Below are positions 44,534-56,820 of a stretch of DNA of 64,000 nucleotides, piece after piece (the first letter of the stretch is position 1; each line of letters opens with the position of its first letter). The DNA comes from Begonia masoniana (lineage: Eukaryota > Streptophyta > Magnoliopsida > Cucurbitales > Begoniaceae), in NCBI GenBank assembly GCA_022432975.1, contig CM039515.1, positions 16,773,488 to 16,837,487 on the forward strand, given 5' to 3'. A model generated the notes under the pieces. It was not told the origin of the DNA. It made no database searches and saw only the letters and a program-made list of their open reading frames with translations. The position numbers were made by a program, and so were the translations under genes.

Positions 44534-46790
44534 TCAGCCATAGATGGTGCTGACATGAAGGTCGGACGCCCGAAGATCTCGAAGATGCTGCAAAATCTCT
44601 TGGAGAAGATCAACTCCCTTGTCTCCTTTTTTGATCGAGCTCATGCAATGCTTCAAGAAGTCTCGATCCGCTTCAAGCGCGTCGAGTCTATTGTAAACTC
44701 GATCCACCTCTTCTTCGATGGAGGAAGAGTTCTTTATTTCGACACCTTCATAATTACCAGTTTCTTCTTCTTCTTCTTGTTCGATTTCTTTATCAGCTTC
44801 GTCTAGAAACGGGAGAAGCTTCTTCGCCATCGAACTTAATGTTTTCGCTTCGTCTAGTGACGAATCGTTGCCGTTTTCGAGAAATTGTTCATCGTTTTCT
44901 ATTTTCATCAGCTTCTCTTCCAATGCTTTTAGTTGATCAAGAATAGACATTCTCTCTTCCTCAAATTCTGTTAAAGATTCATCAAGTGTGTTCATATGTT
45001 TCACACAATCTATAGCCATCTCCTCCATACTAACAACTCCGCTAGAAATATTCGCTTCTCGATCAAAATCGATCGATATCTCGTTCAATTCGGATGACAA
45101 AGAGTAAGAATTTTTACTCGTAATCGTTCTCATCTTCTCATCCTCCTCCTCCTCGTATTTCAAGATCTTTTGACGATACATTTCTAATTCTTTTTCCAAT
45201 TCTCTCTTCTCCTTTTCTCGTTTGAGAACGAGTTCGTTGAGAAGTTGCAAAGCTTCTTGGTCGTATTCGGCTTGTTCTTCCATCATTCTTTGGTATTGCA
45301 ATGCCTCAAGTTTCATCGACGCCTTCTCTTCTTGTAGCCGAGTGATCATAGCCATCGTTTGATTCGTAGCAGTGGCAGATGCACTCCTTTCTTCCTCTAG
45401 TTCTCTGTGTAAAGCTTGTAGAGCATTTCGATCGGATTTCAACGCTGATTTTAGCCGTTCGATTGCTGTGATAGGATCTTCCCCGACAATTTCGCTTACC
45501 AGACTTGCTCCATCTAAAGACTCCTCTAGTCCTGACTCTCCTTTTTCAAGTACTTCTAGGTTCTTATGCAGATGATCATGAGAACTCTCTGTCTCTTCCT
45601 CCTTAGCTTTTCCTGCATTCTCTTAAACTATCAATATCATCATCTTCTTCATCAAATGCTACAATCTAATCAGCATAGCAAATAAAAATTAGCCTTCAAA
45701 TATGCAAACCATAAGTTTTGGAGCATATGCGAATTGCCAAATGGTGTTGAAATCTCATTTTTTTCAATATTTCCCGTTTATTTTGTGACATGCGAGCATC
45801 AATGGACGAAAATCGCAACAAAAAATGAAGCTTTCTGTTACCCGGTGAATGGTCTGGATAATTGGGACATTCTTCATCATTCTTTTCCTCCATTGTTGCA
45901 AATTCTCCATCTTTCTTCTTAGAATCGAGAGGATTTCGATTTAGATTCTCATTTTGGCCACGATTTTTCTTTTCGGTTTTGCATGATCTTCGGTTTGATA
46001 TAGTTGAAGAATCAATCATTTCAATAGGAATAATTCGATCTTCATCAAAGCTAGAAATATTCTCAAATGAAAAATTTAGCAATTGAGCAGAGTCATCTTC
46101 TCCAAAGCAACAAGTACTTACTTTTAAATCTTCTTCTTCTTCCTTCTCACTGAACTGCAAATTTGATGCGGATCTTAAACTGAGTGCATCAGAGAGAATC
46201 TGATGTTCATATGCAATTTCTTCATGGGAGCAATGACTCGCTTTGCTCTCACTTTCTTTGATTTCGAACATGCCGCCATTGTTATGATCTTCAAAAGCTT
46301 TCCTAATCAAATCCACCTTTTGGGTAAAGCTCAAATCATCCAAAGAATGGTTCAGCTTCTCGTTTTTTCCAGTTCCCTTTCCTTTTTCCCACGACAGAAA
46401 ATCTAACTCTCTCGCCAAACACACAGAGAATTTATCATCGTCCAACGGAGAGGAGAAGAAGCAGTTTCCGCTCATTTGCTTCGATTCTGCGAGTTTCTTG
46501 AGGTTCAAGCAGAACCCAAGATTGGAAATCTCTCTAGCGTGGATTTCACAAACGAGATCTTTGTAAGAATTTGATGGGTTTTTCGGATCAAAGTAGTGAT
46601 CTACTCTGGAACAGAAGAAACAGGGGGGTTTGAGGCTGAAGTAGGAGGCGAATTTCTGGATGAGGTAAGTGAAGAAGGAGTTGAGTAAGATGAGAAGTAT
46701 CAAGATCCACTCTAGAAATGCGTAGATGAGATGAAAAACTAGTTTGTTTGAATTTCTCAGCAAAAGGGTCGCGAATTTGTTGGTCGCCAT
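44534..46790 (-). CDS. Myosin-binding protein, GTD-binding (DUF593) family
   Basis: Two exons are inferred: 46790-45842 (start ATG, donor GTAACA) and 45612-44534 (acceptor AATGCAG). They join in frame to 675 codons. Residues 15-45 form a hydrophobic membrane segment (FLEWILILLILLNSFFTYL), followed by a CFFCSRVDHYF cysteine motif typical of this family. After an acidic linker, residues 371-465 make the coiled-coil GTD-binding domain (LKSDRNALQALHRELEEERS, ATATNQTMAMITRLQEEKAS), then further coiled coil. Family members anchor on motile vesicles and bind the globular tail of class XI myosins to drive cytoplasmic streaming. The size is nearer the shorter MYOB members. The splice sites are my inference. 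An extra short exon near 45640 cannot be excluded, though it would introduce a stop. Confidence 0.88.
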
Positions 46791-46835
46791 TGATGCTCCA
46801 AGCTCTGCTCAGAGAGAGAGAGAGAGAGAATTTGG
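46791..46835 (-). promoter_or_regulatory. CT/GA microsatellite in the MYOB-like 5' leader
   Basis: An (AG)n run at 46807-46829, reading CTCTCTCT on the gene's strand, lies about 20-40 bases before the start codon. Pyrimidine runs of this type are common in plant 5' leaders. No clear TATA box was assigned. Confidence 0.45.
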
Positions 46836-49218
46836 AACTTTTGACAGAAGAGACTGGAGTGTGTTGGAAAAGAAGTGTTTCAGTTTAACAAATTTACGTT
46901 GCTTTACAAAATTTATCAATACGTTAATTATCAATAAAAATATTAAAATATCGTTTCAGTTTCTAAAAAAATCTTAGACTATGATTAATTAACAATCAAA
47001 TTATTTTGCGGTCGTCCACAGTTTAAATGCAGTTGACTGTACTTGAAAGAAGTACAGAACACACTCGAGAATGAACAACCTTAATCGCTCATTAATTTAA
47101 CGACTAGATGATTGACTTGTTAACTTAAGATAATTTAAAATTTGTTTATTTAATGAATATAATTTAATATTTATTTTTTTTAAAAAAAAGGGTTTAAATA
47201 CTCGAATAATACACTATTATGTATAAATCAAACATTCACCAAATAAATCTAAAAAGAAAATATCCTTCTTCGACAAGAGGAAATACATTGGCTATATGCA
47301 CAAATAAAAGAGTAATGCTAGATTTATCGTTTATTTCTACAATCTTATCTTATCTCATGATATCGCGCTTATCTGATACTTATTAATTAATATAATAATC
47401 AAAATAAGATATTAATTATATTAATTAACTAGAGACCCTTAGTAAAATAAAATAAGTCTGTAAAGCTATGCAACAAGCAATTAACCATAAAGGCGTTGCC
47501 TCAGTCCTGCATCTGTGGACATTGGAATGAGTTTGGGCTACACCATGCGCGCATGCGTGGTCCACCGCCACTCATCAAAAGCATACTGCCAGCCCCACCG
47601 CCCATGAGTCATTGCTTTGTTAGGCAAAGATCCTTTTCTAGAACACTACATTATATTTCAGCTTCTTTTTTTAATGCTTTTTGAATTTTCATTGAAATTT
47701 ATCTTATAGATTTTTTTAACATAAAATTGTGTTTGACAGGACTATGTAGACTCCCGTGACATTCTCATTAGGTCAGTCGTGACATCCCGATATCTACCAA
47801 TTAATAAAACATTATTGTCCTGTATTTCTCAACTTATATTTTTGCAACAAATATGTAATAGTGTTAGTTACATGCCAACGTTAAATGATGTCGTAAAGGA
47901 CCTTAGAACGAGGTTGGTGCATGTTCATTATGTAGAGCAATATATAACACTATCATAACATTTATAGCATTGTGCACTACTTTACTATCCTCTTTCTTTA
48001 TTAAATCTAATGAGAGTGATATTCACATGTTATGGTTTTTTATTCACATATATCTTATTTTAAGAAAAAATAATAATCGACATTGTAAATTACAATGATG
48101 GGTGCCGGGTGGGGCTATAAAATGAAGAAAAGAAAGAAAAAGTAAGAGAGAGAACTAAGGAGTCTTTTGAAAGTCATATGAGGAAAGCAATTCTTCTAAA
48201 AAAAGGTAGCCAATAATGGCGTTTATCTTTGTGCCTTTTGCATTCGCCCTAATTTCTCAATGGGTTTTCAAAGACTTACATTTAATTAGATTGCTTGTAA
48301 TAATTGAATTCAAATACAAAAAAGAAAAACTAAGAAGGTATATTGTCTTTTGTGAAAAATCCTACCGAAAAAAGATTATGGCAAATAATAAAAATTTACT
48401 ACGTAAAAATCAAAATATAATGTAATAGAGCCATATTAGGCTGCGTATGCACACACTTTACAACCCATAATGTATAGCCATAGTGTGATTTTGGGCACAT
48501 CATATTCATTCTTTCATAATCGTTACATGCTTCTAAAAATTGATTTATAATTTTATTCTATTATTTTTGTTAGACGACGAGATTTTTAGTTTGGTTTAAA
48601 CAAAATTTTGATTTTTAAGCTCTAACACTAATAATAATCTCATCTAGTCTTTTAAATTTTATATTCTAATTTTATTCTAGAATATATCTTTTATTTATTA
48701 GTAAAGTAATTCTAATAAATTATAAATTATGAAATGATAGATTACATATACTAATAAATGATACGTAAGTGACGTAACAAAATTTTCATCTAAGAACATG
48801 AAATTTGTGTATGTCTTTATTTTGATATATTTTGATTTTGCAATTTCCCCAAGCTTTTGATATTTTTGGATCATAATAAATTGATTTATTATCTTCTGTC
48901 TTCAATTTTTAAATATCAAGATTTAAACTTGATTGAACAAGATTTAGTTTTTAAACATCAAATTATAATTATTCTTAAATAAATATTTAATATCTTTTAG
49001 ACTAACGATGTCCTCTCCGCTTTGCACTATGAAATCTTTCAAAACCAACCCGATTTCTGATAGAAGAAGACGGAGTTCGAGGTTGATGGCGATGGAGAAG
49101 GTGAGTTATGATAATTCTGCAGAATCTTACTCTCGGAAAATGGTGGACCTGATTATTTGAAACTCTGATTGCAATGAACATGTTTGACGTCGGCGGCTAC
49201 TCTTGATTTGCCGAAATA
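46836..49218. other. Intergenic between divergent genes
   Basis: A very AT-rich interval with no supported gene. It has poly-A/T runs (47170-47195) and a small 69-codon frame at 48216 without recognisable features. The last 200 bases are less AT-rich and should include the PPR gene promoter and leader. Nothing repeat-like of retrotransposon type was recognised. Confidence 0.5.
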
Positions 49219-50844
49219 ATGGCTTCACTGCGAAGAATTTCCCCATTCTTGGTTTCCAAATCGACCCACTATTTCTCGGCCACTCTGTTCTGTTCATCCC
49301 ACTTTGACAGAGAGTTAAAAGGCGATTCCAACAGTAAAGCCATTTCCGAATCATTCCGGCGAAACTGGGATTGGGACACGCTAGCTAAAAAGTTCAAATC
49401 CCTCGAGCTCAATGATTCAATGGTCGAGGAGGTTTTGTTGCAACTAAAACAATTCATGGATGCGAAACCAGCTCTGGGTTTTTTCCATTGGGCAGCGAAG
49501 AAGAAGAGCTTTGAACATGGGGTTCGATCCTACTGCATCATGGTTCATATTTTGGTTCGAGCGAAGCTGATTTTGGACGCTAAGGTTTTGCTCGAGTCTG
49601 TTTTGAATAAAAACTTGGGGAAATCTTTGAATCTTTCCGTAGCTGATTCATTGCTCAGTACTTTTGAGGTCACTGATTCAACTCCATATGTGTTTGATTT
49701 GTTGGTGCAAGTTTATGCTAAATTGAGGCTTATTGATGATGCTTGGAGAGTTTGCTGCTATTTAGAAGACCATGGGGTTTCTCTGAATCTTGTAAGTTTC
49801 AATACTTTGATTCATGTCGTTGAAAAATCTGATCAAAGGCATATGGTTTGGGAAATTTATGAGCACATGATAATGAAAGGAGTTTACCCTAATGAAGTTA
49901 CTGTAAGAATTATGATAAATGTGCTGTGTAAAGAAGGAAAATTGCAGGATTTTATTGAGATTTTGGAAAGAATTCATGGGAAGAAATGTTCTCCCTCTGT
50001 CATTGTTAATACAAGTTTGACATTTCGGGTTTTAGAGAAAGGAAAAGTTGAAGAAAGTATTGATTTGGTGAAGAGGATGTTGCAAAAGAATATGATCAAT
50101 GCCGCCATTGCTTACTCTTTAAGTTTGTATGCTACTGTCAAATTTGGGTCTTTCGAATCCGCCGGAGGGGTGTTTGAAGAAATGCTTAAGAGAGGTATTC
50201 AGGCTAATTCTTTTGTGTATACTTTGTTAATCGAAGCCCGCTGTAGAGAAGGAAAAATGGATGAAGCTCATTTTTTAATTGAAGATATGATTAAAACGGG
50301 TTTAAAGCCATATGATGAGACTTTCAATCATCTCATCGAAGGTTTCGCGAGAGCCGGAAAATTGGAAGAAAGCTTAAGAATTTTTGAGGAAATGTTGGAG
50401 AGCAGAATTGTTCCAAGTTGTTTGGCTTTTAATGCGATGATAGAGAAACTATGCGAGAAAGGGAGTGTGAGAAAGGCTAATGAAATGCTAACTATTTTGA
50501 TGGAAAATAAGTTTTCGCCTGATGAAACTACATTCGCCCATCTAATCGATGGATTTGGGAAAACGAGAGAAATTAAGGAAATTTTTAAGCTGTACTATGA
50601 AATGGAAGCAAGATCGCACTCTCCTGGATTGCCGGTTTTCTCGTCATTGATTAAGAGCTGTTGCGAAGTTGGAAAATTGGATAATGCAGAAAAGTACTTC
50701 AAGATCATGAAAGTTCGAGCAGTGGCTCCGGATGTAACTATTTACACAACTTTAATCCGCAGCCACGTAGAAAAGGATAACAAAGCGAGAGCTCTTGAAC
50801 TTCGCCAAGAAATGATGTCGAAAGGATTGAAGATTAGCTGTTAA
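49219..50844 (+). CDS. P-class pentatricopeptide repeat protein
   Basis: An intronless 541-codon ORF, the usual plant PPR structure. The N-terminus (MASLRRISPFLVSKSTHYFS) is rich in Arg and Ser with few acids, as in mitochondrial presequences. From about residue 154 to the end there are about eleven tandem 35-residue repeats (TPYVFDLLVQVYAKL, VSFNTLIHVVEKS, VYTLLIEARCREGKMDEA, TFNHLIEGFARAGKLEES, IYTTLIRSHVEKDNKARA). No E, DYW or SMR domain follows, so this is P class, generally involved in organelle RNA processing, stability or translation. The length matches small mitochondrial PPR proteins; it recalls Arabidopsis At1g66345 but I cannot confirm orthology. The RNA target is unknown. Confidence 0.93.
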   Translation: MASLRRISPFLVSKSTHYFSATLFCSSHFDRELKGDSNSKAISESFRRNWDWDTLAKKFKSLELNDSMVEEVLLQLKQFMDAKPALGFFHWAAKKKSFEHGVRSYCIMVHILVRAKLILDAKVLLESVLNKNLGKSLNLSVADSLLSTFEVTDSTPYVFDLLVQVYAKLRLIDDAWRVCCYLEDHGVSLNLVSFNTLIHVVEKSDQRHMVWEIYEHMIMKGVYPNEVTVRIMINVLCKEGKLQDFIEILERIHGKKCSPSVIVNTSLTFRVLEKGKVEESIDLVKRMLQKNMINAAIAYSLSLYATVKFGSFESAGGVFEEMLKRGIQANSFVYTLLIEARCREGKMDEAHFLIEDMIKTGLKPYDETFNHLIEGFARAGKLEESLRIFEEMLESRIVPSCLAFNAMIEKLCEKGSVRKANEMLTILMENKFSPDETTFAHLIDGFGKTREIKEIFKLYYEMEARSHSPGLPVFSSLIKSCCEVGKLDNAEKYFKIMKVRAVAPDVTIYTTLIRSHVEKDNKARALELRQEMMSKGLKISC

Positions 50845-52450
50845 ACTTGATGGCTTACGAATTCAAACCCTGCTGCAAAATACAATGTCACCACAAAGGA
50901 TGGAGACTGAGAAGGTAACCCCGAAACTCATCCAAGTTTCGGTTTTTATCAGCCAACTTTGGTCTTTGATAATAAAATAGATTTCATGCTGACCTTAATT
51001 TCTTCAAGCTAGATTTGCAATCAGACTCGATCATTTGCGAAGAATGGTTTCACTCCAACACTAGATTTTCTGTTAGATTAGTCAAAGTTCAAAAGGAAAC
51101 AATATAATGTCGAGAGAACTCTCGACGAATAGGAGTATACATTGAATCGTTGTTTATTGAAGCTCATTTTATATTCAGAAAGTTCTTCAACCTTCTGTTC
51201 GACGAATAGGATCATTGCTCTTCGAATTGCTTCGAAGTTCAAGCTTAATTTTCCCTCTCGCTGATTATTTAATCATTTTCCCCTTTTCCCCTGCTGGTTA
51301 GTTTCATTACTTTGTTCTAGTTCTGATTATGCAATGCCATTAGGAGATTAATATGGTCTGTGGTCTACTTAACGGAGAGCTGCGAATACTCGATGGGGGC
51401 CGGAAGATCCAACTCCGATATGGTGGCGTGAGAAGTTTGAAGATCCAAAGAAAGGCTGCTTTGGGAGAGTCACAGGCCAGAGGAGGCGAGGAGAAGAGAT
51501 TGAGAGCAAGAAACAAGGACGAAGAATCCGAAAATAAATCTGAAAATTATCTCATCAAAATGAACAGGAGAGATTTCAAGACGCAAAAATGATGACGTTG
51601 AACCAAAATCAAGAGTAGATCTCCGAAAAACGGCAGCAAAATGATCAAGAACGAGGAGTGATGACGATGGATTTTCATCAAAGTCGCGGAACAATAAAAA
51701 AATGCGACCATCAGAAGATGATGATAGAAGAGATGGGGATTCTTCTTCCAATCCTCTCGAAAGTGAGAGACGAAGATCGATGACATAGATCAGACGGACC
51801 ATGATCCACCGAGAGAAAGAAGAGTTCTTCCGTGCAAGACATATTCTTGATAGCCTTCCTCGGGCGAGTTTTGTTAATACTACTGATGCATTTTGACAAA
51901 ATACATCATGAGATTGAACTCCTGTTTTGTGAGAATGAAGTGAGATTTCATCATCCATGGCTATCCTTAATGTTGGAATTTGGATAGAATTAATGCTATT
52001 TTTTTTTTTTGTACAATGTGACCATATCATATAATTCTTCCACGTTGGACAAAAAAGCCACGTCATCAAACTCTTGATTCTACGACAAAAGTACGTGCTC
52101 ACGATGTTCTCGAATAATAATCACATGACGATTGCTTTAGTACGAGGTTCTCCTTGTCAATAAATGTAACGGGTTAGAAGGCATTACGGTTTGAAGCTAT
52201 TACCATTGCCATAAGCGATTGGCTGATATGATTATGCTAACGGCTTGTCTATCGTTCTTTGCGTTCGATTCAACATATATCATAATATTATTTTAATATA
52301 ATGTATATGTTATTTATACAATAATAATGAGATGTTAGAGTTTTATCTAAGAACGTACTTGACGAGAAAAAAGGAAGGATGAGCGACGAGCGTCCTATTT
52401 TCCAATCCAGGTTGCTGAATATGAATGGTTCGATGGGTCGAGCTTGGGTT
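50845..52450. other. Intergenic after the PPR gene
   Basis: The first few hundred bases are probably PPR 3' UTR. 51350-52110 is purine-rich on the plus strand and opens frames on both strands (51353-51592 plus, 51470-52102 minus), with no recognisable domain. It may be decayed gene or repeat DNA. No gene is claimed. Confidence 0.45.
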
Positions 52451-52455
52451 GGACC

Positions 52456-52480
52456 GGGCCCATTTGATACTACTATATAA
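52456..52480 (+). promoter_or_regulatory. ALY gene promoter: GGGCCCA element and TATA box
   Basis: GGGCCCA (52456-52462), a TCP/site II-type element common before plant housekeeping genes, lies 12 bases upstream of TATATAA (52474-52480). Transcription would begin around 52505-52515, leaving a leader of about 135 bases before the 5' UTR intron. Confidence 0.6.
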
Positions 52481-52645
52481 ATGATTTAAGACTTTGAAAT
52501 TGACTAGATTGTCAATTTCTTCTTCGCTGGACGATTCCAGTCCTGGCTTCCGATCGAAGCTCTCAGTGAGAACCCTAAATCGCAACTACGTTACATTCTC
52601 TTTCCGCACTGCGTACTCTTAGTCTGTCTGAGCTTTTGCCTCTAG

Positions 52646-53690
52646 GTATTCGTTTTTTTTTTTCGCTTGCTTTGTCTGTTGTGGATTCTTTAAAAAATTA
52701 GGGTTTTTGTTTTGTTCGTTGATTTAATTACTTTTGGTAAGTTACTGACTTCTTCTGCGATGGACATATAAAATTTGATTCTATTTATAGAATCTCTTTT
52801 GCCTTATTTTAGGATTTACGATTCGTTTTTGGAATTAAATCGAGATGCTGAAACTTTGCTCAAGTTTGAAAGTTTTTGGTACTTTGGTGACAGATTTGTG
52901 GAAGGATTTTTTTATGATTTAGTTGATTTCTGTTTGATAAATTTCGTTTTGAAATTTCTGTTTTCTGGTTTGGCTTAGTCAACAATAGAACTGGTAAGGT
53001 TGAGCTTTAAATCGTTGAATTTTTCAGATCTAATGGGGAAGGAGTAAGTTCTTAGCGCCATTCCTTTGCTTTTGAGTCTCAGGGTTCTCGCAGATACTAT
53101 TTTTCTGCAAAACTTGTGCCGTTTGGCACTGTGATTATGTTTTTGGAAAGTGTGATAAAGTAATCTCTTTGGTCGTGTATGGTTAAATGCTTCTTCCAAT
53201 TTCAGTTAATGAGAGTATCCATTCTGCTACATGACTAACCTGTCTCTTTCCTTTTTTTTTTGAGCCTTCCGTTTAAATTTTCTGTATTTTTTATTTTCAT
53301 GTTTGGGAAAAAATTTATTTTATGACTTTATTCTAAGTTTAGGTTGTTTTGGTACGTGAAGATAGGTCATGATATGCTGTTTCCATTATTCTTTTTATCA
53401 GTGTGACAACACTTGGTCACTAAATAATTTTTCCCTTTCATAAAGCTGAGCTCTAATATGATCCTTTTATGTTCTATTTCTTGTTGGATTGATCTAGTAT
53501 GAAGTGATTGTTATTCAATTACTTTTGGCCAGTTAATGTCTATGCGCTCTATTTACACGTTTACAATTAATTGCATGCAAATTCTTCTGATGGGCAATAT
53601 ACCAGAATTTTGTAATGTAAATTAAAGTGTAACTTATGGATTTACTGTGAAATTGAATTCATTTCTTTCTTTCTTTTGTGTCTGCTGCAG
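52646..53690 (+). other. 5' UTR intron of the ALY gene
   Basis: Donor TCTAG/GTATTC at 52646 and acceptor TCTGCTGCAG ending 53690, preceded by a T/C-rich tract. The AT-rich 1,045-bp interval between has no coding potential. The in-frame ATG at 53676 would be removed with the intron, leaving ATG 53736 as first start. Leader introns of this size often raise expression in plants. Confidence 0.65.
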
Positions 53691-53735
53691 AATAAGCTAC
53701 CGTTCTCAATAAGAAAGTTTCTTATTTCTGATTTC

Positions 53736-56234
53736 ATGGCGACACCTTTGGATATGTCACTTGATGATGTGATTAAGAGAAATGGCCGTGAGAGAGGAAG
53801 AGCTCGTGGTATGGCCCGTCGTGGCCGAGGTACACGTGGTTTCTTTAGTGGTGGAATGGCTGGACCAGGTCGTAGAGGCCCTCCATCAGTAGGCGCACGA
53901 CCTTACCCAATTGCCAAGGCAAGCTAAAATTGTTGATGTTTTATATATGAGAACCTGATTGATATAAGATCCCTCCACTAGAGGATCGCAAGTAGCACAT
54001 ACCCAACAAGAGGATTTAGTCAATAAGTTTTCTTGATGGAGAAGCTTGTGGTGGTCATTTCCCTTATGCAACTCATCACGAAGTGCATTTGCTCCTTAAT
54101 ATTTGCCATTAGTTTATTCTTGTTGGTATTATCTGGATTGTTTTAATGGGACTTTGAGGAATGGCAAGTTGTCTTGTAATCTATTCATAAGCTGACATCT
54201 GATTCCCCATATGGATTCTTTTCTGCATGGTTTCATCAGCCACCTAGGAGAAACAAGATTTTTCCATGGCAGCGTGATTTGTTTGAAGATAGTCTTAAAG
54301 CTGCTGGGATATCTAGCATAGAAATTGGCACGAAGTTGTTTGTTTCCAACTTGGATTATGGTGTTACCAACGATGACATTAGGGTACAACTTAAGACCTA
54401 CATTTTTCATCTCACCCGCAGTCTTTGCAAAATCTGTTATAACATTATCTTGGACGTGCTACTTAGGAATTATTCTCAGAGATTGGAGACATGCGACGAT
54501 TTGCTCTTCATTATGACAAAAATGGTCGGCCTAATGTAAGTTATTATGATTGTTTTACTGTTTTTTTTCTTATTTGTTCATGTTAGTTTCTAGTGTCTTT
54601 GACATATAAACTACCTCTCTGATATATTCTTTCAGTTGACGATGTTGTGTTTTTTCGTCATAACAAACTTATGATTTTCTACCTTAGCAATCTATTCTTG
54701 GTTGATGAATTAATCTGTTTCTTTTTTTAAACTTAATAGGGTTCAGCAGAGGTGGTGTATACACGAAGAAGTGATGCATTTGCAGCGCAACGGCGGTATG
54801 ATAATGTTTTACTCGATGGAAAACCAATGAAGATTGAAGTTGTTCGGGCCAATGCTGGATTTCCTGTTTCTACCAGTCTAAATGTAAATGCAGCTGGCGT
54901 CAATGGAAGCGGGAAGAGGAGAAGCTTTATAACGTAAGTAATCTCTTTTTATCATATTTTTTCTGCTTTTATGTGATCAACAGTATGGATACTGCAGATT
55001 AAAGTCGTATGTCACACACTAATGAACATTGAGTTGGAGAATAACTAGCAACTGGTCTATTTCTTGGAATTTTTGGTAATTACACATACCCTGGTCACGG
55101 ATAATTGGTAAATAATCTGAAAAGTGAAACAAATGGGCAGCTATGAATGATAGAAGTGGGTAGTATTTCACAAATAAAAAGTTTATCTCACTTTGGGAAT
55201 TGCGGATTTAGATTTTTATGATTATATTATAGCTGCTTTAGGAGATTCATTTCTTCATTTAGTCCAAAGTTCCATTAATTGAAGTGGTCCAAACTTTTAG
55301 TCACTCAGTACAAATTTTGGTTTCACCATCAGATGTAGAACAACAGTAAAAATTTTTCCAAATCCTCCAGGCAGTAAGATATAAAATGTTGTACTTAAGA
55401 TTTGATACATATTGTGATAGTGCTTAACGCTAGGAATGTTAAATATGATAGTGTTTAATGCTAGGAAGGCTTAAGTACTAGTTCCCATACTCGCGTACAA
55501 AACTAGCCAGGAGTGCTATTACTTTCGCTCCTCTTCCAGGTAGTCTTCATGGTCACTAATGCTTTTATTTTGATCTGTGACAGACCCAGACCTGCTAATC
55601 TTGGGGGTTCTACTGTATTTAAGCGAAGTTTTGGGTAAGTATTCCGTGAAATAACCTAAATTTTGTATTTGCATGATAAACACCTACTCATTATGCCCAT
55701 AATATGTGTCCTTTTTTATTTATTGGGCTATTGCCTGTATGTTATTCTCACATTTTGAACAATGCAGAGAAGTATGATTTTGAAAAAGTTCTCCTTTTGT
55801 TTTTTCAAGACAGATTATCATAATTTAATATATTGGATATTTTGCAAATTAGGACTAACTTGATTGAAGCATGCTCTCTATTTCGAAAATAATTTTATAT
55901 AAGCGAGTGAATTTTTGTAGAAGTTTCTGCGGCGAGTAATACCATTGTGTGGTTTGAATTTGATACGTTGTGTCACCCTAACTAGCAACTACCCATTTTC
56001 AATTCACATGAAGTTTGTGAGATTGTTCCATTTTTTTGGTCAAGTTATAGTTTACTTAATAATTGTTGATGGATGAATTATAGCCAAAGCCGTGGTGGAG
56101 GGGGGATGAGAGGTGGTGGAGGTCGTGGTCGAGGACGTGGCCGTGGTTGGGCAAAGAAGAAACCCGTGGAGAAGTCGGCTGATGAACTCAACAAGGAGCT
56201 GGAGACGTATCATGCGGAAGCCATGCAAACTTAA
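53736..56234 (+). CDS. ALY/REF mRNA export adaptor (THO complex subunit 4-like)
   Basis: Six coding exons: 53736-53918, 54240-54383, 54467-54535, 54740-54933, 55584-55634 and 56084-56234. They total 792 bases, 263 residues, with every junction in phase. The N-terminus has the REF-N box MATPLDMSLDDVIKRNGRER and an Arg/Gly-rich stretch. The RRM (about residues 88-165) has RNP2-like LFVSNLDYGV and the RNP1 region AEVVYTRRSDAFAA. The C-terminus has an RG-rich run and a second REF box, SADELNKELETYH. The protein would bind mRNA in the nucleus, link splicing/TREX to the export receptor, and be recruited by UAP56. Intron 1 begins with GC, not GT (AAG/GCAAGC). Which ALY paralogue it represents is unclear. 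Confidence 0.95.
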
Positions 56235-56820
56235 TTGAGTTGGAAAAAATATGGGTAAACGAAAATCCTTAATCCTGCTCAATAGTCGTAGCTGTACAAA
56301 AGTTTGAATGCCTGGGTGATTTGATTACTTTTTCTTTTTTCTGCATTGCCTGCTTTTGTACCAGTTGAAATTGCTAGATTTTTTTTTTTTTAGTTTTGAC
56401 GGAACGAGAATACACTTTTAAATTTCATTTGGGTCTTGAACCAGATAATTAAACCTATTCTTATCTATATGCTTCTTGACTATGACACACTCAAGAAGCA
56501 ATTGAGGGGCTATTATGGGTTGCAATTGAAGGGATGACAAGGGTTGAAAGTATAGCTAAATTATTTATTTTTAAATGATGGCTACATTTTCGTCTTAGGG
56601 CATTGGTTTTGATGGAGGAATTATTGTTATTTTATTGAGAAAATGCAAATAAATTACGTATTTATTGTATCATTAATATGTTGTTAAAATAAGAGATTAT
56701 CTGCTTTTATTAATAAATAATAAATGTAATCGTGGAAAGAAGATTGTAATTATAAGTGAATCCATTGAAATTACAAGTTCTATTGGATAAATTGGGCAAA
56801 CCTAGTAGAGATCCAAACCC
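56235..56820 (+). other. ALY 3' UTR and AT-rich flank
   Basis: 3' UTR likely extends to about 56450; no single polyadenylation signal stands out. The rest is AT-rich with no ORF. The last eight bases, CCAAACCC (56813-56820), are the target site of the hAT-type element. Confidence 0.5.

Noticed and set aside
45640..45680. An extra short exon of the MYOB-like gene (acceptor GATTGTAG)
   Set aside because: Including it leads directly to an in-frame TAA; using the acceptor at 45613 keeps the frame open into the coiled-coil domain.
47490..47690. A tRNA- or small-RNA-like fold around GCGCGCATGCGTGG
   Set aside because: A short palindrome only; no cloverleaf, box B or snRNA promoter element could be identified.
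48216..48425. Small 69-codon frame with a hydrophobic start
   Set aside because: AT-rich Lys/Asn/Ile-rich tail typical of chance frames; no supporting context.
51470..52102. Minus-strand 210-codon frame next to the PPR gene
   Set aside because: Low-complexity Ser/Leu/Phe-rich composition, no recognisable domain, and a competing frame on the other strand; no promoter or splice context seen.
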